A DNA stretch of 44,492 nucleotides from Spirochaetota bacterium (GCA_026398595.1 JAPLSO010000062.1:1-44492); one strand, 5' to 3'. Shown: positions 22,764 through 31,643, counted from the stretch's first letter. The notes: generated by a model not told the origin, from the letters alone. Program-made: numbers and translations.

Positions 22764-24754
22764 AACCTAACAGGCGGAGCAACACCAGGCTTTTTCTCTC
22801 AAGGGGCATCGGAATCCTGTCCTGCGCCCTGGGGCTCAACTATATAGGATGGCGCTACGCAGCCAGCCTCAACATGAACGCGCTCTGGTTCGCGATACCG
22901 ATGGTGATCGCCGAAACCTACGGCATCGTGGACATGCTCCTCTTCGTCCTGATGTCCTGGCGACAGCCCAACCACGCGGCTCTTCCGCCGCCCGATCAGG
23001 CGACGGTCGATATCTTCATCACGACCTACAACGAACCCGAGGATCTCGTAGGCATCACGGCGAGGGCGGCCATGCAGGTGGACTGGCCCGACAAAAAAGT
23101 CTACATCCTGGACGACGGCGCCCGGGCTTCGATGAAAAAAATGGCCGAGGAGATCGGCTGCGGCTACATAAGCCGCGGAGCGGAATGGGTGAATAAACCG
23201 CGCCACGCCAAGGCAGGTAACGTCAACAACGCCCTCTTGGAAACCACGGGCGAGTTCGTCCTCATCCTCGATTCCGACCAGATCCCGGCGCCGTCGATTC
23301 TCAGGAAAACGCTGGGTTTCTTCGTCGATCAGAAACTGGCCTTCGTCCAGACCCCGCAGTACTTCTACAATCTCCCGCCCGGAGACCCCTTCGGAAACGA
23401 GGCGTCGCTGTTCTACGGCCCTATCCAGCAAGGCAAGGACGGCTGGAACGCCGCCTTCTTCTGCGGCTCGAACGCTATCCTGCGGCGAGAGGCCCTCATG
23501 CAGATTGGCATTAGGGAGTATGTGGAAACCCTGGAAAAGCAGGAACGGAAGACGATAGAGCAACTCGCGAAACAGGTAGCGAAAACTTCATGCGACGATG
23601 AGGAAACCTGTGCCGCTATCCGGCGCCTCGAGGAAGGGATCAGGGCGGCCAGAGCGGCCCTCGACGATATGATGCCTCTCGAGCGCGTCAGCGACCTGGT
23701 GGCCGAGGCTATCAGCGATGCGGAACAGCTTGTTTCCAGGAAAGAGGTGGGGCAGATCGCCGAAGCGATGAAGGAGCTGGCGCGGTCGGGCGACATGGAG
23801 GCCGCGGCTGTGTACCGCCACATCATCGGCAATCTGGATTCCATCGCGAGCAGGACCCCCGCTTCCTTCGAAGCCCTGCAAGGCTCGGCCGCATACCTCG
23901 AAGCTCTCAATCTGTCGCGCACCGAAGAGGCTCTGCCGGTCCAGGCCCTGGCCACCATCAGCATTACCGAGGACATGGCCACGGCGATGCGTCTCCATTC
24001 CTTCGGCTGGAAGAGCGTCTTCTATCCCGAAGTGCTCGCCTACGGCCTCGCGCCCGAGGACTTCGGCACTTCCCTCAAGCAGCGGCTCCGATGGGCCCAA
24101 GGCACCATCCAGGTCTTCCTGCGGGAGAACCCCCTCACCAAGAAAGGCCTTTCCTTCCCGCAGAAGATGATGTACTTCGCCACGATGTATTCCTATTTCT
24201 CAGGCTTCTTCAACATTGTCCTTCTGCTTGCCCCAATTGTCTTTTTCTTTTCGGGAATCGCCCCCGTCAGCGCCTGGTCAATCGATTTCTTCGCCCGGTT
24301 CATTCCCTTCTTCATCATGAACAAGATCATGTTCAGATTCGTCGCCGCCGGCATCCCTGTATGGAGGGGCGAGCAATACAATCTCGCTATGTTCCCGCTG
24401 AACATCAAAGCCGTCCTGAGCGTTCTAACCGGAAAGAAGCTCGCCTTCGTCGTCACACCGAAGCACCGTGAAGGCGGGAAGGACTTCCGTCTCATCTGGG
24501 CCCAGACCACCATAATCGTCCTTTCCATCGCTTCGGCTTTGTTTGGCATCCTGCAGTTCCTCCTCGGCAGGGGAACCAACTTCGTCGGCCTGGCGGTCAA
24601 TCTCGTCTGGTCCGTCTACAACATCCTCTCCCTCGCCATCGTGGTGAGGGCGCTTTATTATCAGCCGCCGGCTGGCTGGAAAGCCGAGTTGCCCGAATTT
24701 GCCCGTGAGGACGCCCCGAAGCAGGACGAGCCCGGCGCGAAGAACGGAAGCTGA
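22760..24754 (+). CDS. Cellulose-synthase-like family 2 glycosyltransferase with a large insertion
   Basis: A 664-residue inner-membrane processive glycosyltransferase. Catalytic motifs: D-D-G at 118-120, D-S-D at 171-173, T-E-D at 403-405 and Q-R-L-R-W at 441-445. Two N-terminal membrane helices precede the catalytic domain and four to six follow. Unlike BcsA it lacks a C-terminal PilZ domain, so c-di-GMP control is not seen. Between CGSNAILRREAL and ISITED, where BcsA has about 20 residues, there are about 165: a long, charged, probably helical insertion (about 250-395). The TTG start overlaps the previous stop, with GGAG nine bases upstream, so it is coupled to the phosphatase gene. The product could be a beta-glucan or other exopolysaccharide. 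Confidence 0.85.
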   Translation: MKPNRRSNTRLFLSRGIGILSCALGLNYIGWRYAASLNMNALWFAIPMVIAETYGIVDMLLFVLMSWRQPNHAALPPPDQATVDIFITTYNEPEDLVGITARAAMQVDWPDKKVYILDDGARASMKKMAEEIGCGYISRGAEWVNKPRHAKAGNVNNALLETTGEFVLILDSDQIPAPSILRKTLGFFVDQKLAFVQTPQYFYNLPPGDPFGNEASLFYGPIQQGKDGWNAAFFCGSNAILRREALMQIGIREYVETLEKQERKTIEQLAKQVAKTSCDDEETCAAIRRLEEGIRAARAALDDMMPLERVSDLVAEAISDAEQLVSRKEVGQIAEAMKELARSGDMEAAAVYRHIIGNLDSIASRTPASFEALQGSAAYLEALNLSRTEEALPVQALATISITEDMATAMRLHSFGWKSVFYPEVLAYGLAPEDFGTSLKQRLRWAQGTIQVFLRENPLTKKGLSFPQKMMYFATMYSYFSGFFNIVLLLAPIVFFFSGIAPVSAWSIDFFARFIPFFIMNKIMFRFVAAGIPVWRGEQYNLAMFPLNIKAVLSVLTGKKLAFVVTPKHREGGKDFRLIWAQTTIIVLSIASALFGILQFLLGRGTNFVGLAVNLVWSVYNILSLAIVVRALYYQPPAGWKAELPEFAREDAPKQDEPGAKNGS

Positions 24755-24773
24755 ACGCACAAGGAGGCCTCGG

Positions 24774-25109
24774 ATGGATCTTACGATGGAAGAAAAGAAG
24801 CCATCGGAAAGCAGCAGCGTGATCGCCCTCTCGGGCAGGCTGAACGGAGCCAGCGCCCCCGAATTCAAACATGAGATCAAGCGGATCGTCGATCTGGGGC
24901 GCACAGGGCTCGTCGTCGACCTGTCGGGCGTCGTCTTCGTGGACAGCTCGGGGCTTTCGGCCTTGATCTCGGGCTTGAAAAGCGCCCGCGAAGCGGGAGG
25001 CTTCTTCAGGCTCGCAGGCTTGCGCGACCAGCCGGCTTCGGTCATCAAGCTCATGATGCTCGACCGGGTCTTCGACATCTACGCGGACGTGGAGGCGGCC
25101 AAGCGCTGA
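24774..25109 (+). CDS. STAS-domain anti-sigma-factor-antagonist-like protein
   Basis: A 111-residue protein consisting of one STAS domain. The phosphoacceptor motif V-D-S-S-G-L has serine at 58, matching Ser58 of SpoIIAA. The start is the ATG at 24774 behind AAGGAGG; an in-frame codon 75 bases upstream lies inside the glycosyltransferase gene. It is the expected target of the fused kinase/phosphatase two genes upstream. What it binds when dephosphorylated is unknown; no sigma factor is encoded nearby, so the glycosyltransferase itself is a plausible partner (inference). Confidence 0.88.
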   Translation: MDLTMEEKKPSESSSVIALSGRLNGASAPEFKHEIKRIVDLGRTGLVVDLSGVVFVDSSGLSALISGLKSAREAGGFFRLAGLRDQPASVIKLMMLDRVFDIYADVEAAKR

Positions 25110-25132
25110 GGCTAAGCGCTGAATAAAAGAAA

Positions 25133-25160
25133 GCCCCGGTCATTGCCGACCGGGGCCTTT
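25133..25160. terminator. Bidirectional terminator between the STAS and dctM genes
   Basis: GCCCCGGTC and GACCGGGGC form a 9-bp stem with a 6-base loop. On the plus strand it is followed by CTTT, on the minus strand by TTTCTTTTATT. It lies between convergent operons, ending both; the minus direction is the stronger. Confidence 0.75.
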
Positions 25161-25214
25161 GCATCTCACCTGCTCAACGAAACAAGTACGATACGGCTCA
25201 AGAACTCCGTCGCG

Positions 25215-26522
25215 TCAACGATTGATAATCACGTGAGGCAGCCATAACGAAATATCGGGGATGAAGGTGACCATGAGGAGGCCCACGATCATCACGCCGA
25301 ACATCGGCAGCATCTTCTTGGCGGTCCGCTCGATCGGCGTCCTGCCGATGGCGCAGCCCACGAACAGGGCGCTGCCAACAGGCGGCGTGCAGAGGCCTAC
25401 GGCAAGGTTATAGATGAGCATGATGCCGAACTGCACGAGGCTCATGTGGATCACCGGGCCGGTGATGACGGGCATCAGGATCGGCGTCATAATCAGGATA
25501 AGCGGGGCCATGTCCATAAAGCAGCCCAGGAAGAGAAGCAGCACGTTGATGATGAGGAGAAGCAGGATCCTATTGGTCGTAAGCCCTATCAATGCAGCCG
25601 TGATGGCATCCGGAATACGCAGGACTGTCATCATGTAGGCGAAGGACTTGGCAGCGGCTATGAGGGTGAGGACGATGGCCAGGGTCTTGAGGGTGTTCTT
25701 CAGCACCTTGCCCAGGGATTTGAATTTAGCCGAACGCAGGATGAAATAGGTCAGGATGAAGGTATACACGCAGGCGGCTGCGGCAGCTTCGGTTGCGGTG
25801 AATACGCCGGCTGCCATACCGCCCATGATGATGACGAAGATCATCATCGGCAAAATGGCGTTCAGGACTATTTTCCAGCGCTTTCCCTTGGGAATGGGAT
25901 CGCAGCGGGGGAAATTGTATTTCTTGGCCATGAAGAAACAGAATATCATCAGCAGGCATCCGAGCAGGATGCCCGGAATCATTCCGCCCCAGAGGAGATC
26001 CGCGATCTGTCCGCCGATGCCGGCGGCGAGGGCGTAGATGACCATGTTGTGGCTCGGCGGGATGAGAACCCCCTGGCAGGCCGTGACGACGGTGAGCCCG
26101 ACGGCGAAATCATCGTCGTAGCCCTGCTTCACCATCATCGGGATGACGATCGAACCGAGGGAGGAAACGTCTGCTACTGCGGATCCTGAAATACCGCCGA
26201 AGAACATGGAATCGATGACGTTGACATAGGCAAGTCCTCCCCTGAAGCGGCCGACGAGGAGGTTTGCCAGATCGACGATCTTCTCCGAGATGCCGCCTTC
26301 GCCCATGATCTCGCCCATGGCGATGAAGAAGGGGATGGCCAGCAGGGTAAAGCTATCGATGCCCTTGACCATCTGCTGCACCAGCGTGGACAAGCCCTGA
26401 CCGGCCACCAGCGCGCTCAGCACGGAGGACAATAGCAGCGCGAAGGCCACGGGGATGCGGATGAACAGCAGGATGACGAAGCTGCCCAGCAAGGCGATCG
26501 TCGCCAGTACTTCCATACTCAT
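25215..26522 (-). CDS. dctM: TRAP transporter large permease subunit (DctM family)
   Basis: A 435-residue inner-membrane protein with about 12 membrane segments, the transport subunit of a sodium-coupled TRAP system. Family markers include LAIPFFIAMGEIMGEGGIS, MFFGGISGSAVADVSSLGSIVIPMM, VLIPPSHNMVIYALA and GLCTPPVGSALFVGCAIG. Its ATG overlaps the dctQ stop (TAATG). TRAP systems take up C4-dicarboxylates, sialic acid, sugar acids and similar anions; the binding protein decides, and its ligand is unknown. Confidence 0.92.
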   Translation of the reverse strand: MSMEVLATIALLGSFVILLFIRIPVAFALLLSSVLSALVAGQGLSTLVQQMVKGIDSFTLLAIPFFIAMGEIMGEGGISEKIVDLANLLVGRFRGGLAYVNVIDSMFFGGISGSAVADVSSLGSIVIPMMVKQGYDDDFAVGLTVVTACQGVLIPPSHNMVIYALAAGIGGQIADLLWGGMIPGILLGCLLMIFCFFMAKKYNFPRCDPIPKGKRWKIVLNAILPMMIFVIIMGGMAAGVFTATEAAAAACVYTFILTYFILRSAKFKSLGKVLKNTLKTLAIVLTLIAAAKSFAYMMTVLRIPDAITAALIGLTTNRILLLLIINVLLLFLGCFMDMAPLILIMTPILMPVITGPVIHMSLVQFGIMLIYNLAVGLCTPPVGSALFVGCAIGRTPIERTAKKMLPMFGVMIVGLLMVTFIPDISLWLPHVIINR

Positions 26523-27094
26523 TATTTCTTCCCCCGCGCTTTGTCTTTTTTCTCCCGTTTCACATGGATCACTTCGTATTCCGTTTCTTTTTCAGAATAC
26601 AGAAGGTTGTCCTCCTTGAGCACACCGAAGAGGAAGAGCAGCGAATCGTACATGATGATGATCCCGGCTATCGGCATCGAAATGTACTGGACTGTGCGGG
26701 GAAGGCCTGTCGCGGCCATGGTGAAGCGCCAAAGCTGGCGGCAGAGGTTCCAGCCGTAGTAGGTCATGATGCCTCCGCAGGCGAAGGTGGAAAGATTGTA
26801 GATGACGTCCAGGATCTTCCGGCCATTGCCGCCTGCCTTGAAGCGGCTGTAGAAGAAGCCGACGCCGATGTGGAGGTGGTCGCGCACGCCCATGGCGCAG
26901 GCGAGGAAGGCGAAGAGCGCGACCAGATCGCGCGGCATTTCCTCGGCCCAGATGATGCCGGTATTGAGGACGTACCGGCAGAATACCGTGGTGACGACGA
27001 TGCCGATCATGCCGAACAGAGCGACCTGCGCGATGACGAGCAGGATCCTATGGATAAAGGTATCAATACCCCGCAGAATATCCGCGAATTTCAT
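26522..27094 (-). CDS. dctQ: TRAP transporter small permease subunit (DctQ family)
   Basis: A 190-residue membrane protein with four hydrophobic helices (about 15-35, 45-65, 90-110, 130-150) and the DctQ signature NTGIIWAEEMPRDLVALFAFLACAMG split over helices 2 and 3. The C-terminal tail is highly basic (KREKKDKARGKK). It is the accessory subunit of DctM. The ribosome site is weak, and a hairpin stands between it and dctP, so its level may be lower than that of the binding protein. Confidence 0.88.
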   Translation of the reverse strand: MKFADILRGIDTFIHRILLVIAQVALFGMIGIVVTTVFCRYVLNTGIIWAEEMPRDLVALFAFLACAMGVRDHLHIGVGFFYSRFKAGGNGRKILDVIYNLSTFACGGIMTYYGWNLCRQLWRFTMAATGLPRTVQYISMPIAGIIIMYDSLLFLFGVLKEDNLLYSEKETEYEVIHVKREKKDKARGKK

Positions 27095-27125
27095 CGTGTA
27101 GTCTCTCTTTAGGTCAACAAAGAAG

Positions 27126-27153
27126 ATCCCCCCCTCTACAAAGGGGGAGATCC
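27126..27153 (-). terminator. Stem-loop between dctP and dctQ
   Basis: GATCCCCCC... and ...GGGGGAGATC pair to a stem of about 10 bp with one mismatch and an 8-base loop, 18 bp after the dctP stop. As with the other transporter operons here, it probably stabilises the binding-protein message or gives partial termination. Confidence 0.5.
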
Positions 27154-27170
27154 TCAGACCTTGAAATGTA

Positions 27171-28172
27171 TTAGAATTTTTTACCGACGTCGGCGATGGC
27201 GTTGATGATATTCTGATATTTCGCGCCGTATTCCTTGTAGAGGGGGACCATAGCGTCCTGGAAGAGCTGCATCTGGGCAGGAGTAAGCTCCACGACGATA
27301 GTGCCGCCAGCCCGGACGTTAGCCTCGGACTTCTTCTCCATGGCCTTCCACTGCGCGATCTCGTATTCCTGCGTCGCTTTGGCGCACTGCTTGATGATCT
27401 CGAGATCCTGAGCCGAGACCTTTCTCATCTTCATGGAAGCTTCCGACATGAGAAGGATTTCGGGAACGCGGGTGTGGTAGTCGAGAATGTAGTATTTCGC
27501 CGCCTTGTAGTCGCCCTTGGTGTCGTAGGTCGGCCAGTTGTTCTCGGCGCCATCGATGATGCCGGACACGATGGAAGGATAGATATCGTTCGATCCGATA
27601 CCGGTTACGGAAACACCTCCCAGGAGCTCGGTCATCCTGACCATCATCTTGTTGTCCTGCATGCGGATCTTGAGCCCTGCCATTTCCTTGGGGGTCGTGA
27701 TTTTCTTGGTCAGGTAATAGCAGCGGCTGCCGGCATCGTACCAGCAGAGGCCGATGAGTCCGGATCCGGAGGACTGGATCTTCGCCAGCATGTCCTGTCC
27801 GACCTGGCCGTTGAGCACGGCCCACATATGCTCGCTGTTCTTGTAGAGGAAGGGAAGCTGGATCGCGTTGAGGTCAGGCACAAACTCGGCTACGGGCGCC
27901 GCGGACACGCGGGCGAACCCGAGCTCGCCCAGGACCAGGGCTTCGATGCCCTCGGCTTCGGTCGCGTTCAGGACGCCGTTGGCGAACACATCTATGACGA
28001 TGCGGCCATTGGTCTTTTCGTTAACCATGCGGGCGAATTCCCTGTCGGCCAAGGTCGTGGGATAGCCTTCCATGTGGATTTCGCTCAATCTGAGCTTGAT
28101 CGGAGCGGGGGCGGCTGCCGCCATGCCGAGAACCATGCTGAGCATTAGAATCGCGACTACGAACTTCTTCAT
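27171..28172 (-). CDS. dctP: TRAP transporter substrate-binding protein (DctP family)
   Basis: A 333-residue periplasmic protein. The signal peptide (M-K-K-F-V-V-A, cleavage near A-A-A-A-P) is followed by the TRAP binding-protein fold: KLRLSEIHMEGYPTT, FARMVNEKTNGRIVIDVF, LPFLYKNSEHMW, and the arginine-containing LKIRMQDNKMMV, where the conserved Arg holds the carboxylate of the ligand. GVSVTGIGSNDIYPSIVSGIIDGAENN is also typical. The start is the ATG at 28170-28172 behind AAGGAGG; an open frame 177 bases further upstream is leader sequence. Ligand: probably an organic acid or sugar acid. Confidence 0.9.
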   Translation of the reverse strand: MKKFVVAILMLSMVLGMAAAAPAPIKLRLSEIHMEGYPTTLADREFARMVNEKTNGRIVIDVFANGVLNATEAEGIEALVLGELGFARVSAAPVAEFVPDLNAIQLPFLYKNSEHMWAVLNGQVGQDMLAKIQSSGSGLIGLCWYDAGSRCYYLTKKITTPKEMAGLKIRMQDNKMMVRMTELLGGVSVTGIGSNDIYPSIVSGIIDGAENNWPTYDTKGDYKAAKYYILDYHTRVPEILLMSEASMKMRKVSAQDLEIIKQCAKATQEYEIAQWKAMEKKSEANVRAGGTIVVELTPAQMQLFQDAMVPLYKEYGAKYQNIINAIADVGKKF

Positions 28173-28299
28173 TACAACATCCTCCTTGCAGATATGAAAA
28201 GAATTTAGGGCTTCGCATTCGGGCTGCACTGCCGAAATCATGGAAAACATCATGACGTTCGCCACAATACCGGCTGTGGAGCACCGTCTGCAACAGTTT

Positions 28300-28328
28300 A
28301 GAATAGCTTCGGTAGTATGAGATGTCAA
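28300..28328 (-). promoter_or_regulatory. Sigma-70-type promoter of the TRAP operon
   Basis: On the minus strand a perfect TTGACA (28323-28328), a 17-bp spacer and TATTCT (28300-28305). A second possible -10, a perfect TATAAT at 28339-28344, lies upstream with no matching -35. Confidence 0.6.
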
Positions 28329-28343
28329 CTTCGAAAGTATTAT

Positions 28344-28359
28344 ATGCAAATATTTGCAT
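28344..28359. promoter_or_regulatory. Perfect 16-bp palindrome ATGCAAATATTTGCAT
   Basis: A fully symmetric site centred about 25 bp upstream of the TRAP promoter -35 and 47 bp from the araB promoter. Position suits an activator of the TRAP operon, or a repressor if the nearby TATAAT is used. It does not resemble the arabinose operator. Confidence 0.5.
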
Positions 28360-28398
28360 GAAGATGCCGTTCACGACAACCTTCCTCGGAAAAAAAGT

Positions 28399-28427
28399 TT
28401 GACAGAGTTTGAAAGTGATCCTACAAT
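28399..28427 (+). promoter_or_regulatory. araBA promoter
   Basis: TTGACA (28399-28404), a 17-bp spacer and TACAAT (28422-28427): a near-consensus sigma-70 promoter, the strength expected of a repressor-controlled catabolic operon. Confidence 0.75.
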
Positions 28428-28432
28428 GTGCG

Positions 28433-28446
28433 TGTACGTTACCGCA
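28433..28446 (+). promoter_or_regulatory. Arabinose-regulon operator at araB
   Basis: TGTACGTTACCGCA begins five bases after the -10 hexamer. It matches the sites at 37177-37190 (13 of 14) and 37335-37348. A repressor bound here would block the start of transcription. The LacI-family protein at 37372-38445 is the likely ligand. Confidence 0.6.
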
Positions 28447-28480
28447 ACTAAATAATCGACAGGGGCGCGGAGGCGGATTC

Positions 28481-30160
28481 ATGGCGCAGGAAGCACGCGG
28501 AAATTGCGTTCTCGGAATCGATTATGGAACGGATTCCTGCCGCGCCGTCGTCACCGAAACGGAAAACGGCTTGGAAAAGGCTTCTGCCGTCGCGGAATAT
28601 CCACGATGGGCTTCGGGCCTCTTCTGCGACCCTGCCAAGAATATATTCCGCCAGCACCCTTTGGATTACATCGAGTCCCTGGAGAGAGCCATGGACAGCC
28701 TCCTCGACCAGGTGGGCAAAGTAGCCCTAGCTTCGATCAGGGGCATAGCGATCGACACGACAGGCTCGACGCCCTGCGCCGTGGACGAAGCCGGCATGCC
28801 CCTGTCACTGTCGCCCCGATTCGCCGATTCCCCCGACGCCATGTTCGTGCTCTGGAAGGACCACAGCGCCACAGGTGAGGCGGCGGCGGTCAATCACGCG
28901 GCCAAGAACTGGGGCGGGACGGACTTTACCCAATACGAGGGCGGGATTTACTCGTCGGAATGGTTCTGGGCAAAGATTGCCCACATCTTCATGGTCAATC
29001 CCAGAATCGAGGCCGCCGCTTTCTCCTTCGTCGAACACTGCGACTGGATGCCAGCCCTCCTCACGGGAACCCAGCGTCCGGATATCCTGAACCGGAGCCG
29101 CTGCGCCATGGGCCACAAGGCCATGTGGCACGAGGAATTCGGGGGCTATCCCCCTTGGGAATTCATGAGGCTTATTCACCCATCCCTCCCCCGGATAGCC
29201 TCCACACTCGGGACGAAAACCTGGACGAGCGACCAAACCTGCGGCCGCCTGACGCGGGAATGGGCGGCACGGCTTCATCTCGCGGAAGGTACGCCCGTGA
29301 CGGTCGGCGCCTACGACGCGCATATGGGGGCCGTGGGCGGAGGTGTCCGCGAGGGTGTGCTCGTCAAGGTCATGGGCACCAGCACCTGCGACATGACGGT
29401 CGGCCCCGTTTCCCGAGACAAAGAAAGGCTCGTCAGGGGGATCTGCGGCCAGGTGAACGGCTCCATCATCCCGGGTATGATAGGCTACGAGGCTGGCCAG
29501 AGCGCCTTCGGCGACCTCTTTGCCTGGTTCAAGAAGCTCATCTCCTGGCCGTTCGAAAACGCCTTGCGCAAGGGTCGGGCTGACGCGGCAGAAGCGAAGT
29601 TTGCGGCCAGTGTTGAATCGAACCTCATGTCGTCCCTGGAGAGTGAGGCTGCCCTCGTCGATCCTTCCGAGTCGGGCGTTCTCGCCCTCGACTGGCTCAA
29701 CGGCCGCAGGACCCCCGACGCCGACCAGCTCCTCACCGGAGCGATTGTCGGCTTGAGGCTGGGTACCACAGCCCCGGCGGTCTATCGCGCCCTCGTCGAG
29801 GCTGCAGCTTTCGGAGCCCGAGCCATCGTGGAAAGATTCAGGGAGGAAGGCGTCGCGATCGAGCGGATCGTGGCCGTCGGCGGCATCCCAGGCAAGTCGG
29901 CCCTCGTGGTGCAGCTCGTCGCCGACGTCCTCGGCATGCCGATCGATGTGTCTTCGGTCGACCAATCCGTCGCCCTGGGGGCTTCCATGTTCGCTGCGGT
30001 CGCCGCCGGCATCCACCCTTCGGTGGTGGAAGCTCAGCGTCGCATGCTGCCGCCCATCCAACGGACGGTGACCCCGCGCCCCGACTTTATTCGGAAGTAC
30101 GATGCGCTTTATTCCCGATACCGGAAGTTGGGAACATGCGCAGAAAAGGAGTTCGCATGA
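28481..30160 (+). CDS. araB: Ribulokinase AraB
   Basis: A 559-residue FGGY-family kinase that phosphorylates L-ribulose to L-ribulose 5-phosphate with ATP. The N-terminal phosphate loop is LGIDYGTDSCRAVV; IDTTGSTPCAVD, the FADSPDAMFVLWKDH substrate segment, the TVGAYDAHMGAVGGG region and the C-terminal IVAVGGIPGKSALVVQLVADVLG are all AraB-type. The start is the ATG at 28481 behind GGAGG. It overlaps araA by ATGA. araD (the 4-epimerase) is not in the window and must lie elsewhere. Confidence 0.92.
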   Translation: MAQEARGNCVLGIDYGTDSCRAVVTETENGLEKASAVAEYPRWASGLFCDPAKNIFRQHPLDYIESLERAMDSLLDQVGKVALASIRGIAIDTTGSTPCAVDEAGMPLSLSPRFADSPDAMFVLWKDHSATGEAAAVNHAAKNWGGTDFTQYEGGIYSSEWFWAKIAHIFMVNPRIEAAAFSFVEHCDWMPALLTGTQRPDILNRSRCAMGHKAMWHEEFGGYPPWEFMRLIHPSLPRIASTLGTKTWTSDQTCGRLTREWAARLHLAEGTPVTVGAYDAHMGAVGGGVREGVLVKVMGTSTCDMTVGPVSRDKERLVRGICGQVNGSIIPGMIGYEAGQSAFGDLFAWFKKLISWPFENALRKGRADAAEAKFAASVESNLMSSLESEAALVDPSESGVLALDWLNGRRTPDADQLLTGAIVGLRLGTTAPAVYRALVEAAAFGARAIVERFREEGVAIERIVAVGGIPGKSALVVQLVADVLGMPIDVSSVDQSVALGASMFAAVAAGIHPSVVEAQRRMLPPIQRTVTPRPDFIRKYDALYSRYRKLGTCAEKEFA

Positions 30161-31641
30161 ACAGCTTGAAAAAGTACGAGTTCTGGCTGATCGTGGGCAG
30201 TCAGCATCTTTACGGCCCCGAGACCCTCGCTGCCGTCGAGCGGGACGCCAGAACAATAACCGCCGGACTAGCCGGCGATCCGCGCATCCCCTGCAGGCTC
30301 ATCCTCAAGAAAACGGCTACCACCTCACAGGACATCCTCGCCCTGTTCAGGGAAGCGAATTCCTCCCCTGCTTGCGCGGGGATCATCACCTGGATGCACA
30401 CCTTCTCGCCCTCGAAGATGTGGATAGCCGGCTTCGCGGCCAACCGCAGGCCTCTTCTGCACCTCCATACTCAATTCAACCGGGACATACCCTGGGCTTC
30501 CATCGATATGGACTTCATGAACCTCAACCAGTCAGCTCACGGCGACCGGGAACATGGGTTTATCCAAACCAGGATGAAACTGGCGCGCAAGGTTGTCGTC
30601 GGCCATTGGCAGAACCCGGCCGTGGCCGCGAAGATAGGCGCCTGGATGCGGGCGGCCTGCGCCTTCGCCGACGGGGCGGAATTGCCTATCGTCCGTTTCG
30701 GCGACAACATGCGCGACGTCGCCGTCACCGAAGGGAACAAGGTATCGGCCCAGATTCAGTTCGGCTGGTCGGTCTCAGGTTATGGCCTGGGCGAGCTGGC
30801 CCTGGCTGTCAGATCGGCGGGAGCCGCCGATCTGCGCGGCCTTCTCGCCGAGTACCGCGAGCGCTACGATATCGCCCCCGACCTGGCCGCTGACCCATCC
30901 CGCTTCGCCCGGGTCGAGGAACAAGCCCGCATCGAGCTGGGCATGAGAGCCTTCCTCGAATCCAAGGGCGCCGGCGCCTTCACTACGACCTTCGAGGACC
31001 TGGAAGGCCTGACCCAGCTGCCCGGCCTGGCTTCCCAGCGCCTCATGGAGAGCGGCTACGGCTTCGGCGCCGAGGGCGACTGGAAAACGGCGGCCATGGT
31101 CCGCGCCATGAAGGTCATGGGCGAGGGTCTGACAGGCGGTACGGCGTTCATGGAGGACTACACCTATAACTTCGAGCCGGGAAACGAACTCGTCATGGGT
31201 GCCCACATGCTCGAGGTCTGTCCCAGCATCGCCCGGACCCGGCCCCGCATCGAAGTCCATCCCCTCGGCATTGGGAGCAAGGCCGACCCAGCCCGTCTCG
31301 TCTTCGAGACCCAGACAGGCCCCGCCCTCCTCGCCACCATGCTCGACCTCGGCGACAGGTTCAGGCTCCTCGTCAACATCGTCGAGTCGGTCGAGCCGCC
31401 GGCCCCCACACCCAAGCTTCCCGTGGCCAAGGTTCTCTGGAAGCCAAAACCTTCCCTCGAGGACGCGGCCAGGTTGTGGATACTGGCAGGCGGCGCCCAC
31501 CACACCGGCTTCTCCACCCAGGTGACGCAGGAGATGCTCGAGGACTACGCGCGGATGACAGGGGTGGAATGCATCGTGATCGGCGACGGGAGGGACACGC
31601 GTTCCCTTGAGGCTGCCCTCGAACGGAGCATGAGGTTCTGA
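30157..31641 (+). CDS. araA: L-arabinose isomerase AraA
   Basis: A 494-residue isomerase converting L-arabinose to L-ribulose with manganese. FWLIVGSQHLYGPETL at the start, WMHTFSPSKMWI, LHLHTQFNRDIPW, MDFMNLNQSAHGDREHG, the EDYTYNF segment with metal ligands and the C-terminal LAGGAHHTGFS are family hallmarks. Length is the usual 490-500. The ATG at 30157 has AAGGAG five bases upstream and overlaps the araB stop. Confidence 0.95.
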   Translation: MNSLKKYEFWLIVGSQHLYGPETLAAVERDARTITAGLAGDPRIPCRLILKKTATTSQDILALFREANSSPACAGIITWMHTFSPSKMWIAGFAANRRPLLHLHTQFNRDIPWASIDMDFMNLNQSAHGDREHGFIQTRMKLARKVVVGHWQNPAVAAKIGAWMRAACAFADGAELPIVRFGDNMRDVAVTEGNKVSAQIQFGWSVSGYGLGELALAVRSAGAADLRGLLAEYRERYDIAPDLAADPSRFARVEEQARIELGMRAFLESKGAGAFTTTFEDLEGLTQLPGLASQRLMESGYGFGAEGDWKTAAMVRAMKVMGEGLTGGTAFMEDYTYNFEPGNELVMGAHMLEVCPSIARTRPRIEVHPLGIGSKADPARLVFETQTGPALLATMLDLGDRFRLLVNIVESVEPPAPTPKLPVAKVLWKPKPSLEDAARLWILAGGAHHTGFSTQVTQEMLEDYARMTGVECIVIGDGRDTRSLEAALERSMRF

Positions 31642-31643
31642 CG

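Larger units (their letters stand above)
28173..28480. other. Divergent control region between TRAP operon and araBA
   Basis: About 310 bp without a gene. It holds the TRAP promoter and a leader of about 120 bases, a 16-bp palindrome, the araB promoter and the downstream operator, each listed separately. No riboswitch-like fold was recognised in the TRAP leader. Confidence 0.7.

Noticed and set aside
28805..30256. Long open frame antisense to araB
   Set aside because: GC-rich genes leave open antisense frames; this one has no ribosome site or family resemblance, while the plus strand encodes a clear ribulokinase.
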